DNA from: Rhodoferax potami
GTDB lineage: Bacteria > Pseudomonadota > Gammaproteobacteria > Burkholderiales > Burkholderiaceae_C
Length of the DNA stretch: 64,000 nt
Assembly: GCF_032193805.1 (NCBI RefSeq)
Contig: NZ_JAVBIK010000001.1
Span: 1,164,033 to 1,228,032 of the forward strand
Direction: 5' to 3'
Shown here: positions 8,830-18,399 of the stretch, one piece after another
Layout of the letters: the number at the start of each line of letters is the position of its first letter
Position numbering within the stretch: position 1 is the stretch's first letter
Made by a program: the position numbers and the translations under genes
The notes under the pieces: model-generated
What the model was told of the DNA's origin: nothing
The model's input: only the letters and a program-made list of their open reading frames with translations
Databases searched by the model: none

Positions 8830-10461
8830 ATGAAAATTTTGTTGTTACTGTGGCTCTCGCTGTCCCTGTTGTCGGGCAATGCCCTGGCACAAGTTGCCGG
8901 GCCTTCAGGGCCTGCGGTACAGCAGCCCACCAGCCCCGATGCCGCGCTGACGTTTTACAACCGCAACCTGATCACGTTTCGCGGGGAGATGGCGGGCATC
9001 TCGGCCGAAGACAGAGCCCAGCGCGCGCACACCCGCTTGCAAGCCCAACTGGCACAAGCCGGCCCCCACTTGGTGAGCCAGAAGCCGGACACCATGGGCA
9101 TCCTGATCCAGATAGATGGCGCCACCACCTTTGTGGTGACGCCGGCTGAAGTCGACATCAGTGCGCGCGACACTCTAGAAGCCACCGCCCTCAGAGCCCA
9201 GCGCGCCTTGGAGGCAGCCATTGCCCAGAGCCGCGAAAGCAGAGACCTCGATGCTTTAGCACGCGCATTCGCCTGGGTAGCCGGCGCTACTGCAGTGGCC
9301 ATTGCGCTATGGGCCGCGCTCAAGCGCCTGCACATTGCCGCCGGAAAACGGCTGCTGCAGCTGTCCGCCGAGCACGCCGCCCGCTTGCAGCTGGGCGGCA
9401 TCAGCCTGCTCAACCGGAATCGCGCCGTGGGCACCGTGCGCACTGGCATGACCGTGCTGCTGCGCCTGTTGCAAGCGCTGATTGCGTATGAGTGGCTAAG
9501 CTTTGTGCTGCAACGTTTTCCTTTCACCCGAGCGTGGGGCGAGGCCCTGAACGGCTACTTGCTGGGGTTTGCCGGCAAAGCAGGAAATGCGGTGATTCAA
9601 GCCATACCGGGCTTGTTCACGGCGGGGGTTATTTTTTATTTGGCGCGCCTGCTCACCCGCGGACTGGATCGTTTTTTTGACCGGGTCCTGGAAGACGAGC
9701 ACACCCTGCCTTGGCTGGACGCCGATGTGGCGGTGCCGACCCGCCGCATCAGCAAGGTGCTGGTCTGGCTGTTTGCCTTGGCCATGGCCTACCCTTATCT
9801 GCCGGGTGCGGGCACTGAAGCCTTCAAAGGCCTCTCCGTGCTGGTCGGGCTGATGATTTCACTGGGCGCGTCTAACCTGGTCGGGCAAGCGGCCAGTGGC
9901 TTGATATTGACCTATGGCCGCGTCTACCGAAAAGGCGAGTACGTGCGGATCGCGGACCAAGAAGGCACCGTGACCGATATCGGCATGTTTGCAACCCGTA
10001 TCCGGACCGGGCTGGGTGAAGAGCTCACGATTTCCAACAGCAGCGTGCTCGCCAGCACCACCAAAAACTACTCGCGGACCGTGAATGGCCCGGGCTACGT
10101 GGTGGACACCACCGTCACCATCGGCTACGACACGCCGTGGCGCCAGGTGCACGCCATGCTGATTGACGCGGCGCTGCGCACAGAAGGAATTCAAGCGCAC
10201 CCGGCGCCCCAGGTGTTCCAGACCGAGCTGTCCGATTGGTACCCGGTGTACCGCTTGGTATGCCAGGCCATCCCCGAGGAGCCCCGCCCGCGGGCGGAGG
10301 TGTTGAGTGCGTTGCACGCCAACATCCAGGATGTATTCAATACTTTCGGGGTACAGATCATGTCGCCTCAGTACATTGCCGACCCTGCGGTAGCCAAAAC
10401 CGTACCACCGGCCCAATGGGCGCCTGCTCCGGCCCGCCCTTACACACCCGAGCAGCCATGA
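8830..10461 (+). CDS. MscS-family mechanosensitive ion channel
   Basis: 543 aa, nearly twice E. coli MscS (286), so a larger subfamily. Residues 1-21 are a signal peptide (cleavage near ALAQ), followed by a periplasmic region to ~135 and several membrane helices. The pore and beta domain are recognisable from ~335: ASNLVGQAASGLILTYGRV, then KGEYVRIADQEGTV and ELTISNSSVLASTTKNYSR. It would release solutes on hypo-osmotic shock. Its TGA overlaps the ATG of the next gene (ATGA), so the two are translationally coupled. Confidence 0.9.
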   Translation: MKILLLLWLSLSLLSGNALAQVAGPSGPAVQQPTSPDAALTFYNRNLITFRGEMAGISAEDRAQRAHTRLQAQLAQAGPHLVSQKPDTMGILIQIDGATTFVVTPAEVDISARDTLEATALRAQRALEAAIAQSRESRDLDALARAFAWVAGATAVAIALWAALKRLHIAAGKRLLQLSAEHAARLQLGGISLLNRNRAVGTVRTGMTVLLRLLQALIAYEWLSFVLQRFPFTRAWGEALNGYLLGFAGKAGNAVIQAIPGLFTAGVIFYLARLLTRGLDRFFDRVLEDEHTLPWLDADVAVPTRRISKVLVWLFALAMAYPYLPGAGTEAFKGLSVLVGLMISLGASNLVGQAASGLILTYGRVYRKGEYVRIADQEGTVTDIGMFATRIRTGLGEELTISNSSVLASTTKNYSRTVNGPGYVVDTTVTIGYDTPWRQVHAMLIDAALRTEGIQAHPAPQVFQTELSDWYPVYRLVCQAIPEEPRPRAEVLSALHANIQDVFNTFGVQIMSPQYIADPAVAKTVPPAQWAPAPARPYTPEQP

Positions 10462-12392
10462 GAAATTTTGCAAGCCAAGTGCGCTACGTGGCGCGACATG
10501 AAATGCTGTTGCTGCTGCGTTACCCCAAAATGCTGCTCGCCGTGGTGGTGGTGGCAGTGCTGCCATCGGTGTATGCCGCGATCTACCTCACCAGTGTGTG
10601 GGACCCCGGGTCCCACAGCCAGGCACTGAAGGTTGCGGTGGTGAACCTGGACGAGGGTGTGCACTATCAGGACCGTGTGTTCAACGTGGGTGCGCAAGTG
10701 GTCTACAAGCTCGGGCGGAGTGCGCGCTTCGGCTATGTGAATTACGACGACTCCGAACAAGCGCGGCAGGATGTCCGCATGGGCCGGGCGGCATTCGCGC
10801 TCATCATCCCGAAAGATTTCAGCTCCAACGCGGTACCCGGTGCACAACTGGGGGGCGGCAAGCTGGTGGTGTATGCCTCCGAGGGCAATAACTTCCAAAC
10901 GGCCGCCATCGCCAAACAGTTTGCCAACGAACTGGGCCATGAGGTCAACGAAAGCCTGAACGAGCGCCGGTGGTCCATGGTGCTCACCAACGCCGCAGGC
11001 TCACAGCGCAGTGTGGAAGAGTTGCGCGCGGGGGTAGATGCGCTGCGCACCGGTGCGGCAGATCTCCAGGCCGGGGCCAATCAGGCGGCCACCGCCGGGC
11101 GTGCACTGTCTAACGGCTCGGTCAAGCTCAATGCCGGCGTCAATCAGGCCACCGATGGTTTCAAGCAACTCGGCAACGGACTGCGAACCCTGGACTCCAA
11201 ACGCCCACCCAACTCCGAGCTGAACCGGCTTAAAGCCGGAGCCGAGGCGCTGGCCAGTGGCCACACCGACCTTAGCAAGGGCATGGACGAATTGCAGGGC
11301 GGCAGCCACAAGCTGCTGGAAGGTGCCATGGGCTTCAAGACAGAAGCCGATGACAGCCTGTTGCTACCGACGCGTGTCAAGGACGGCGTGGGCCAACTGG
11401 CAGGCGGGCTCAATCAATTGGACGATGGCATCCGCACAGCCGCTGATGCGCAGAAAAAACTGGCAGATGGCGCCACACGTTTGAGTGCCGGTGTGGGCAC
11501 GCTGACAACCGGCATGCGCACCATGACCGGCGCCATCCGCCAAGCGGTGACCAAGCTCCCGGAAGACAGCCAGCTCGACGAACTGGCGAACGGCAGCGCA
11601 CAGCTCAGCCATGGAGCGGGAGACTTGTCGGAGGGCCTGCAAAAACTGAAGGCTGGAAGCCAAGCCCTGTCCTCGGGCTTGGTGCTGCTGGCTAACTCGT
11701 TACCCGCCTCGATCGATACCCCCGAAGGCAGCCCGGAAGGACTGGCCAACTCGGTCAAGCCGATCATGGAGATCGATGCCGTGGTGGGCAACAGTGGCAG
11801 TGGTTTTGCGCCCAACGTGATCCCCGCCGCCCTGTGGCTGGGTGCAGGAGTAGCGGCGTTTTTGATTCATATCCGGGTGTTGCCTCGGCATGCGAAAAAA
11901 TTCTCGCCGCCAGCGAAATTCATAGGCAAGGTCAGCGTGCCCATCCTCGTGGTGGCGCTGCAGGCGGCGCTGTTGGGTGCAACCGTGACTTGGGGTCTGC
12001 ATGTACCGGTGCACAACATCGCGGCTTTTGCAACCTGCCTCGGGGTCGCGAGCATGTCGTTTTTGATGATCGTGCTGTTTTTGTCGCGCACCATGGGCGA
12101 CGCCGGCAAGGTGTTTGCCATGGTGTTTCTGGCGGTCCAGTTATCCGCCTCGGGCGGCGTGCTACCCGTGGAGCTGAGTGGCGGGCTGTATGAAATCATC
12201 AGCCCCTGGATGCCCATGACCTGGACGGTTCAGGCCATCAAAGCGGCCATGTTCGGCGCCTATGGCGGCGCGTGGACCACCCCGATGACATGGGTAGGTT
12301 TGGCGGGCATTGCCACCTTGCTGCTCGCTTGCTGGATAGGGCGCTGGCGCTACCTGCACCCTGCGCAAATGCGGCCCACGGTGGGGCTCTGA
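10458..12392 (+). CDS. YhgE/Pip-domain membrane protein (ABC-2 permease-like)
   Basis: 644 aa. Start ATG 10458 overlaps the mscS stop. It has one N-terminal helix (residues ~20-42), a long extracytoplasmic region and about five C-terminal helices (from ~455), the YhgE/Pip layout. The middle (~190-430) is full of L-x2-G-x3-L repeats such as LRAGVDALRTGAADLQAG and LADGATRLSAGVGTL, typical of the Pip coiled region. Relatives are ESX-like, phage-receptor (Pip) or export proteins; the substrate is unknown. Coupling to an MscS channel suggests a shared envelope role (inference). Confidence 0.85.
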   Translation: MRNFASQVRYVARHEMLLLLRYPKMLLAVVVVAVLPSVYAAIYLTSVWDPGSHSQALKVAVVNLDEGVHYQDRVFNVGAQVVYKLGRSARFGYVNYDDSEQARQDVRMGRAAFALIIPKDFSSNAVPGAQLGGGKLVVYASEGNNFQTAAIAKQFANELGHEVNESLNERRWSMVLTNAAGSQRSVEELRAGVDALRTGAADLQAGANQAATAGRALSNGSVKLNAGVNQATDGFKQLGNGLRTLDSKRPPNSELNRLKAGAEALASGHTDLSKGMDELQGGSHKLLEGAMGFKTEADDSLLLPTRVKDGVGQLAGGLNQLDDGIRTAADAQKKLADGATRLSAGVGTLTTGMRTMTGAIRQAVTKLPEDSQLDELANGSAQLSHGAGDLSEGLQKLKAGSQALSSGLVLLANSLPASIDTPEGSPEGLANSVKPIMEIDAVVGNSGSGFAPNVIPAALWLGAGVAAFLIHIRVLPRHAKKFSPPAKFIGKVSVPILVVALQAALLGATVTWGLHVPVHNIAAFATCLGVASMSFLMIVLFLSRTMGDAGKVFAMVFLAVQLSASGGVLPVELSGGLYEIISPWMPMTWTVQAIKAAMFGAYGGAWTTPMTWVGLAGIATLLLACWIGRWRYLHPAQMRPTVGL

Positions 12393-12395
12393 GCC

Positions 12396-12414
12396 GGGCC
12401 CCGCTGCGGGGCCC
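12396..12414. terminator. Hairpin between convergent genes
   Basis: GGGCCCCG/CGGGGCCC stem (8 bp) with a 3-nt loop, 4 nt after the YhgE stop and 24 nt from the proQ stop. No U-tract follows on either side, so a terminator role is likely but not certain. Confidence 0.5.
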
Positions 12415-12437
12415 TGGTGAATGATCAGGGCGGTGAC

Positions 12438-13106
12438 TCAGGCCGTCACTTTGGCACCAGGGCGCCGCAACAAACGGGCGACTGCGCGCGGATCCAGACC
12501 GTACATATCGGCAAACGCTTCGACGCTTGCCCCACTTGCATTGAATGCAGCCAACAAGGCCTCCGCCTTGGCAGCACGCACTTCGGCTTCAACGAGCGCT
12601 TCGTCGAGTACCGCATTGGACGCTTCGTCACGCCCGCTGAGTAACTCGCGATAGGCTTGGGGCGTAAGGCCTGAGGCCTCCCACGCGGAGACCACCCGCT
12701 GTACCAGCTTAGGACGCAAGTCTTCCTGGGTGCGGGACTGGCGACGGCGGAACACCTCCAGCAAGGCGTGGTACACGTGCTCAGGCGCCATCGGCTCTAC
12801 CGGCTGGCCTTGCAGGTCGTGACGCTGCTCGCCGGACGCGACTGCAGTCAAGTAGCGCAGCGACCGCGCATGCATGGACAGCGCTGCCTTGAGGCTGACA
12901 GGTTCAAATTCGGCGGGGTGCTTGTCGAGCAACTCCTGAAAAATACCCCGCTTCATGGGCCTGAAGACGGCACCGAACAAGTGGGGATACAGGGCAGCCA
13001 TCTTGTCGAGCACCGGCAATACATCAGATTTGGCGGGGCGCTGCTTGGAGGCTGCTGGTGTTTCGGCAGCGGGCGCTTCCGTTGGCTGGGGCAAGGATTC
13101 GGTCAT
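12438..13106 (-). CDS. proQ: ProQ/FinO-family RNA-binding protein
   Basis: RNA chaperone expected to bind structured sRNAs and mRNA 3' ends. The FinO/ProQ domain covers residues ~27-130: PVLDKMAALYPHLFG, MKRGIFQEL, KAALSMHARSLRYL. A low-complexity Ala/Glu-rich helix and a short basic tail (RLLRRPGAKV) follow. There is no Tudor-like C-terminal domain like that of E. coli ProQ. ATG 13106 is chosen; a TTG at 13130 is in frame but neither has a clear ribosome site. Confidence 0.85.
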   Translation of the reverse strand: MTESLPQPTEAPAAETPAASKQRPAKSDVLPVLDKMAALYPHLFGAVFRPMKRGIFQELLDKHPAEFEPVSLKAALSMHARSLRYLTAVASGEQRHDLQGQPVEPMAPEHVYHALLEVFRRRQSRTQEDLRPKLVQRVVSAWEASGLTPQAYRELLSGRDEASNAVLDEALVEAEVRAAKAEALLAAFNASGASVEAFADMYGLDPRAVARLLRRPGAKVTA

Positions 13107-13357
13107 GGCAATAGTCGGAAAATCGTGCAAAAAAGTCCTCGATCATGCCGTATCGGGCAAAGCCTATAACAACTCACGCGAAATTGAGGAGTCTGCAGCC
13201 CTCACACAGCTTCGGGGAGCAGCATTGCAAGGTCTCGGCGCATCCCTTGAATGGCGTCAAATTCACCCATTCGGGGGATGCGGCAGAAAGGCGTTGGCAC
13301 TAGACTGCGCCAGTTTTTCTTGCCCGGCTTTAAGGCCTGCCCTTTCCCTCACCCGAT

Positions 13358-15196
13358 ATGCCCACTCACATCCTCAAGCTGCACACCTTTGCTCTGTCTA
13401 CTATTGCCGTCGCAATGCTCACCGCCTGTGGAGGCGGCGGCGGCGGGAGCGGCGGAGGAAGTGCTAAGACAGGCTTTCTATCAGGCACGGTCATTGATGG
13501 ATATATCGAAGGCGCAAAGGTCTGCTTGGATGTCAATTCGAACGGAGCTTGCGATACGGGTGAGCCCACTGCGACCACTGACAGTGGTGGCAAATACAAG
13601 CTGGACACCGGAAGCATCAGTACCAGCGGCCTGACGGTCATTGCAGAAATTCCCGATACCGCCAAAGACTCTGATGACAACGGCTTGACCCTGCTTGCAG
13701 CCGGTAAGTCTGCCTACACCATGGCAGCACCGGCGACAGAGTCTTCCGTCGTCACGCCCATCACCACATTGATTGTTGGCAAAGTCAAAACAGACAACCT
13801 GTCAGCCGCCACCGCCAAGGGCCGTGTGCTGGAAGAGCTGGGCTTGGCCTCCGACACCAACCCGTATGAAGACCATGTGGCGGCCGGGAACTCCATCGTT
13901 CAGGGCACAGCACGCCAATTGGCTGCGCAGTTACAACAGGCACAGAAAAACCTGCCGGCAGGCACCACGCCGCAAGAGCGGTTGGCGAAGCTTCAAGAGG
14001 CAGTCAAAGCGATGCAAGACGCTGCGGGATCCGTTGCCCTCAAGTCTCAAGATGCCGATCCCCTGAACTTGCCGCTAACGCTATCCACCGTTGCGACGGG
14101 GAGTTTGTTTGCCTACAAGATGCCTAGCGCTATGGGAAAACAGATCAACGCAACCGCCATGCTGTTCACCCCCAAATCAGTGCCGCCGCCAGGTGGCTGG
14201 CCCTTGGTCGTGTTTGGTCACGGGACCGTAGGGGTTGCACAGAGCTGTGCCCCCAGCGTGACCATGAAGGCCACTGGAAATTGGGAATATGCAAGTGTGG
14301 TGGCTTCGCTGCTGTCGCAGGGCATGGTGGTAGTCGCTCCTGACTACGAAGGCATGGGCAGCTCTGCAATGGGCGTTGAGGCTGGGCATCCATACCTCGA
14401 CTTGGGCAGTGCCGGGCGATCCATGGCATTGGCTGCAGTTGGCGCCAAGAAATTGATGACGACACAACTCTCCGGAGCGTGGGCGACTATGGGCCACTCA
14501 CAGGGCGGGCATGCGGCCTTGGCCGGCGCCCAGTTTGCCGGACTCGCCAAAAAACAGGAGCCCAGCCTGAATTACAAAGGCGCAATTGCGATTGCACCGG
14601 CATCCAATCTGCAGATGTCTCTCAACACCATGTGGTCGGGTATTCAAGCCAGCTCGTTAAACCCTGCGAGCTACGCGACGGGATACAACGCAGTGGAGAT
14701 TAGCAACTTCTATGCAGCGTATGTAGTCAAAGGAACCCAAAGTACGCCCGCTCCACTGACACCTAGCGATGTATTCGGAGCCCGGATGCTGGCTGTCTAC
14801 AACGCGAAAGTCGGCACTGAGTGTTTCAGTAGCTTCAGCTCATCTGTTTCAACGAGTGTGGGTCAATACGCGGTCACCAATGGCGCGACTCCTGCCGGGT
14901 ACACAGGTTTCATCAACGCTGCGATCAACGCGACGAATGTCACCCGAGTGCTCAATAGCAATGAGCCCGGCCAAATGAAGCTGCCAGGGAACACCTTGAT
15001 CGTGCAAGGGTCTGCAGACACCACCGTCTTGCCTTCCAGCACCCGTGCCTTGCTAGCCACTATGCAGTCGAAGGGCTCGCAAGTCACGTTGAGCTACCAC
15101 GATAGCGTTGCAGCGACCCACGGCGGCGTGCTCGCGGTTCCTGCCGCCCAAGCAGCGGTTACCAATCATCTGAACAGCATGTTTACCGCCCACTAG
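13358..15196 (+). CDS. Exported lipoprotein with alpha/beta-hydrolase (secretory-lipase-like) domain
   Basis: 612 aa. A lipobox MLTAC precedes a Gly/Ser linker. Residues ~45-140 form a small beta domain with the loop DVNSNGACDTGEP, seen in calcium-binding or carboxypeptidase-regulatory-like modules. From ~230 comes an alpha/beta hydrolase: WPLVVFGHGTVG (oxyanion region), nucleophile elbow GHSQGG, a likely acid in VQGSADTTVLP and a likely His in AATHGGV. It probably hydrolyses esters or lipids at the cell surface. It lacks a foldase-dependent lipase signature and is unrelated to the lipase at 46260-47198. Substrate unknown. Confidence 0.8.
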   Translation: MPTHILKLHTFALSTIAVAMLTACGGGGGGSGGGSAKTGFLSGTVIDGYIEGAKVCLDVNSNGACDTGEPTATTDSGGKYKLDTGSISTSGLTVIAEIPDTAKDSDDNGLTLLAAGKSAYTMAAPATESSVVTPITTLIVGKVKTDNLSAATAKGRVLEELGLASDTNPYEDHVAAGNSIVQGTARQLAAQLQQAQKNLPAGTTPQERLAKLQEAVKAMQDAAGSVALKSQDADPLNLPLTLSTVATGSLFAYKMPSAMGKQINATAMLFTPKSVPPPGGWPLVVFGHGTVGVAQSCAPSVTMKATGNWEYASVVASLLSQGMVVVAPDYEGMGSSAMGVEAGHPYLDLGSAGRSMALAAVGAKKLMTTQLSGAWATMGHSQGGHAALAGAQFAGLAKKQEPSLNYKGAIAIAPASNLQMSLNTMWSGIQASSLNPASYATGYNAVEISNFYAAYVVKGTQSTPAPLTPSDVFGARMLAVYNAKVGTECFSSFSSSVSTSVGQYAVTNGATPAGYTGFINAAINATNVTRVLNSNEPGQMKLPGNTLIVQGSADTTVLPSSTRALLATMQSKGSQVTLSYHDSVAATHGGVLAVPAAQAAVTNHLNSMFTAH

Positions 15197-15243
15197 TGGG
15201 CCTTAGTGCTCCCGGCCAGCCCACCCCTTGGCATGGGTCGTGG

Positions 15244-15260
15244 GCCTGCCTTTGGCAGGC
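15244..15260 (+). terminator. Hairpin downstream of the lipoprotein lipase
   Basis: Perfect 7-bp GC-rich stem GCCTGCC/GGCAGGC with loop TTT, 47 nt after the stop; no strong T-tract follows. Could end the lipase transcript or shape the leader of the next gene. Confidence 0.4.
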
Positions 15261-15295
15261 ATTCAGTTAAAGTGCGGGCCCACAAGGAACACAAC

Positions 15296-15709
15296 ATGCT
15301 GCTCACAGATATCAGCGCCGAACACATCTTCACGACCACCAAAGGTGGCCCTCGTGTGACGATTTTGGTGCATCCCTTTACGAACACACAAAGAGACTCT
15401 CTCGGCAAGTTTGAGATCGTTCGCAACATCCGCGAGCCCGGGGCCAAAGAAGTGAAACGCTCCACTTTCGTGTCGTTCCAGCAATTGGCGGAGCTGTACG
15501 CAAAAGGAGTGCTCGATGAATTCGGCTTTTCCGTGCGCATGTGTGCCGCTGATGGCAAACACCCCAATACGACACCGACCAAGAAGCTGCTCCCGAGCTG
15601 CATCAAACCAGGCTCACCATTTGACGTGGCGGTGCAAGGCGTGGATGTCTCCCTACCCGCGAACCGCGAATTGAGAACTGCCTTGCTGCGGACCAGTGTC
15701 AAGGTTTGA
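15296..15709 (+). CDS. Hypothetical protein, 137 aa
   Basis: ATG 15296 is preceded by AAGGA at the right distance, so I prefer it to earlier in-frame starts. No signal peptide or membrane segment. The protein is mixed charged/hydrophobic, with TTTKGGPRVTILVHPF, RNIREPGAKEVKRSTFVSF and a basic C-terminus RELRTALLRTSVKV. I recognise no family. It ends against the next reading frame (TGATG), so it may be co-transcribed with the alpha/beta hydrolase. Confidence 0.65.
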   Translation: MLLTDISAEHIFTTTKGGPRVTILVHPFTNTQRDSLGKFEIVRNIREPGAKEVKRSTFVSFQQLAELYAKGVLDEFGFSVRMCAADGKHPNTTPTKKLLPSCIKPGSPFDVAVQGVDVSLPANRELRTALLRTSVKV

Positions 15710-15729
15710 TGCCGTTTGAGGGTCTGCAC

Positions 15730-16653
15730 ATGACACTTCTCTTTACGCTGCTGCTGATCGCCACATGTCTGTGGGTGTTTGCTGAATGGAAGCCTGACAT
15801 TGCGTCTCGCTGGGGATTGGGGTTGGAGCGCAAGCGCAGCGGACTGGTGCTGAAGTCGCAAGCGATTGCGGGCTTTGAAATCCCCTACCTGGAAGGTGGG
15901 CAGGGCGAGGTGCTTGTGCTCGTGCACGGTTTCGGGGGCGACAAAGACAATTTCACGCGCATGGCGCGGTTTTTAACACCGCACTTTCGGGTGATACAGC
16001 CCGACCTACCCGGCTTTGGCGATGCAACACGCGACCCCGCAGCGCGGTACCGCATGTCCGATCAAGTGGAGCGCTTGCATGCGTTCCTCCAAGCCTTGGG
16101 CGTGCAACAAGTAATTCTCGGTGGCAACTCCATGGGCGGCTTCATCGCGTGCGAATATGCGGCTCGCTTTCCCGAGCAGGTCAAAGCGCTCTGGTTGCTG
16201 GATGCTGCTGGCACGGCCGCTGCCCACGACTCACCTATGCTGCGGCACTACCTCGCCACTGGCGACTCTCCCCTCCTGCTGCGCAGCCAAGCCGACGTGG
16301 CCAAGTTGATCCGCGCCACCATGGCGCGTCCTCCCTACTTCCCCGGCTTCTTGAAGCGCACTTTGGGTGCGCGCGCGATAGTGGACTACCCCTTGCATTG
16401 CGCGATCTTCAAAGACCTCAGCCAACATTCGCCCATGCTCGAAACCCAACACACGACCTGGCCAACCCCGGCGCTGATCGTGTGGGGGACGGAAGATGCC
16501 ATCTTGAACCCGGCAGCTGCCCGGACCCAGGAGCAGCTGTTTCCGCGCCACAAGACTATCGTGATGCAGGGCATCGGGCACTTGCCCATGCTGGAAGCGC
16601 CCGCCCAGACCGCCCAAGACTTCCTGGAGTTTGCGCGCACGCTATCGGTTTAA
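15730..16653 (+). CDS. Alpha/beta-hydrolase, membrane-anchored
   Basis: 307 aa from ATG 15730, which has GAGGG 7 nt upstream; ATG 15709 is an alternative. One N-terminal hydrophobic segment (MTLLFTLLLIATCLWVF) would anchor it. The catalytic triad is visible: nucleophile GGNSMGG, acid VWGTEDA, His GIGHLPMLEAP; the oxyanion motif is LVHGFGGDKDN. It resembles LipA/lipase-3-like esterases. Its TAA shares bases with the stop of the convergent monooxygenase gene (TTAA, 16650-16653). Confidence 0.85.
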   Translation: MTLLFTLLLIATCLWVFAEWKPDIASRWGLGLERKRSGLVLKSQAIAGFEIPYLEGGQGEVLVLVHGFGGDKDNFTRMARFLTPHFRVIQPDLPGFGDATRDPAARYRMSDQVERLHAFLQALGVQQVILGGNSMGGFIACEYAARFPEQVKALWLLDAAGTAAAHDSPMLRHYLATGDSPLLLRSQADVAKLIRATMARPPYFPGFLKRTLGARAIVDYPLHCAIFKDLSQHSPMLETQHTTWPTPALIVWGTEDAILNPAAARTQEQLFPRHKTIVMQGIGHLPMLEAPAQTAQDFLEFARTLSV

Positions 16654-18107
16654 CCCCGCCGCACGAACTCCAACGCGCCATCGTCAATCGACTCGTTCAG
16701 CAGCAAGGTTTTGTCGACTTCGTAGGCATGGGTCACGCGCCATGGACCGCTGCGGCCTTGGCGTGGCAGTTCGCTCACATCCCGCAGGATATAGCCCGAG
16801 GTCAGTGAACTCATCACATTGCCCTCGCCCAGTTGTCCGGCGGGAGCGCGGGGCGTTGCACGTGCAATGCCCTTGCTATCCATGTAATTGAGCAGCCGGC
16901 ACACGTAGCGCGAAGCGATGTCTGCCTTGAGCGTCCACGAGGCATTGGTGTAACCAAAAATGAAGGCCATGTTGGGCAGGTCTTGCATCAGCACCGCGCG
17001 GTAGCTCAGCAGCTGGTGGGTCGCCACCGGTGCGCCGTCCAGGGTGATGTCCATGCCACCGAAGGTCTTGAGGCGTATGCCGGTTGCAGTCACCACAATG
17101 TCCGCGTCCAGCGTCTCACCTGACTTGAGCAAAATGCCATGCTCGGTAAACGTGGCTATTTCGTCGGTGACGATAGTCGCCTTGCCCGACTTGATGGCCT
17201 TGAACAGGTCGCCATCGGGCACCACACACATGCGCTGGTCCCACGGGTTATAGCTGGGTGTGAAGTGGCGCATGTCCACGGTGTCCCCCAGCATTTTCTG
17301 AATAGGGCGCAACATGAACTTTCGCATGGCTTGGGGCCAGCGCTTGGCACCCTTGTAGAGCGCACGCTGCAAAGCGATATAGGCACTACGCAAGGTCCCA
17401 TAAATCCAGCGCGCAGGCAGGAAACGCCCCAGCAGTGCAATCGCCTTTTCAAGTGTGGGTGCGATGAAGTAGTAGGTGGGTGTGCGCTGCAACATGGTGA
17501 CATGCGCAGCTTGAGCCACCATGGCCGGAACAATCGTGACCGCCGTGGCGCCACTGCCGATCACCACGACCCGCTTGCCCCGGTAGTCCAGGTTTTCGGG
17601 CCAGAACTGCGGATGAATCGTCTGCCCTTCAAAGCGATCGAGGCCGGGGAACACCGGGAGGTGCCCTTGGTCGTAGTCGTAATAGCCGGTGCAACTCACA
17701 AAGAAATTGCAGGTGTAGGCGCTGGTTTCACCGGTGGCCTCCTGCAGGGCCGTGATCGTCCAGAGGTTCTGATCGCTGGACCAATCCGCCTTGAGGATTT
17801 TCAGGCCGAAGCGGATGTGGCGGTCCACGCCATATTCCTCAGCAGTCTCCTTGACGTACTCGCGCACCAGTCGACCTTCGGACAGCACCTTGGGCGACAT
17901 CCAGGGCCGAAAGCCATAGGCGAAAGAAAACATGTCGGAATCGGAGCGCACCCCGGGGTAGCGAAACAAATCCCAGGTGCCACCAATAGCGCTCCGCCGC
18001 TCGAGAATGGCGTATCGCTTGCCCGGCGATTCTTTCTGCAAATGACACGCCATGCCGATGCCTGAAATACCTGCGCCAACGATCAGCACATCAAAATGTT
18101 CGCTCAT
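16650..18107 (-). CDS. Flavin-containing Baeyer-Villiger-type monooxygenase
   Basis: 485 aa. Start ATG 18107 has AGGGAG upstream. FAD motif GAGISG lies at residues 11-16. The Baeyer-Villiger fingerprint FxGxxxHxxxWP is met by FEGQTIHPQFWP (~159-170), followed at once by the NADPH motif GSGATA. It would insert oxygen next to a ketone, giving an ester or lactone, using NADPH and O2. A convergent esterase-like hydrolase abuts its 3' end, which would suit ester cleavage. Substrate unknown. Confidence 0.88.
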   Translation of the reverse strand: MSEHFDVLIVGAGISGIGMACHLQKESPGKRYAILERRSAIGGTWDLFRYPGVRSDSDMFSFAYGFRPWMSPKVLSEGRLVREYVKETAEEYGVDRHIRFGLKILKADWSSDQNLWTITALQEATGETSAYTCNFFVSCTGYYDYDQGHLPVFPGLDRFEGQTIHPQFWPENLDYRGKRVVVIGSGATAVTIVPAMVAQAAHVTMLQRTPTYYFIAPTLEKAIALLGRFLPARWIYGTLRSAYIALQRALYKGAKRWPQAMRKFMLRPIQKMLGDTVDMRHFTPSYNPWDQRMCVVPDGDLFKAIKSGKATIVTDEIATFTEHGILLKSGETLDADIVVTATGIRLKTFGGMDITLDGAPVATHQLLSYRAVLMQDLPNMAFIFGYTNASWTLKADIASRYVCRLLNYMDSKGIARATPRAPAGQLGEGNVMSSLTSGYILRDVSELPRQGRSGPWRVTHAYEVDKTLLLNESIDDGALEFVRRG

Positions 18108-18261
18108 AGAACTCCCTGCTGAAAACCAGACTCCATGCGTCCCCCGCTGGGCCATCCGCCCCCAAAACTAGTGTAAGTCGTGGCCTTTAAAGCGGTTGCC
18201 GTTTGCTGTGACCTGCGGAAAGTGCCATACCGACGTAACCCCCTCGCAAGCGGGGGGACTC

Positions 18262-18289
18262 TTGAAATCAGGTCAAAAGCCCTTATGAT
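18262..18289 (+). promoter_or_regulatory. groESL promoter
   Basis: TTGAAA (18262-18267), a 16-bp spacer and TATGAT (18284-18289). The -10 box overlaps the first base of the CIRCE operator, so bound HrcA would block polymerase. CTTGAAA could also serve as a sigma-32 -35 element. Confidence 0.65.
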
Positions 18290-18315
18290 TAGCACTCGTC
18301 GGACTTGAGTGCTAA
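18289..18315 (+). promoter_or_regulatory. CIRCE operator (HrcA site)
   Basis: Perfect TTAGCACTC-N9-GAGTGCTAA inverted repeat, the HrcA operator of heat-shock operons, 85 bp upstream of groES. Confidence 0.95.
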
Positions 18316-18399
18316 CAGCACCAGCCGCGTTAGTTCTCGGGAGCTGGCCTAAGTGGGCGGCCCCTGGTGTTTCTTGTTTCCATATCTAGGAGATTTCTC

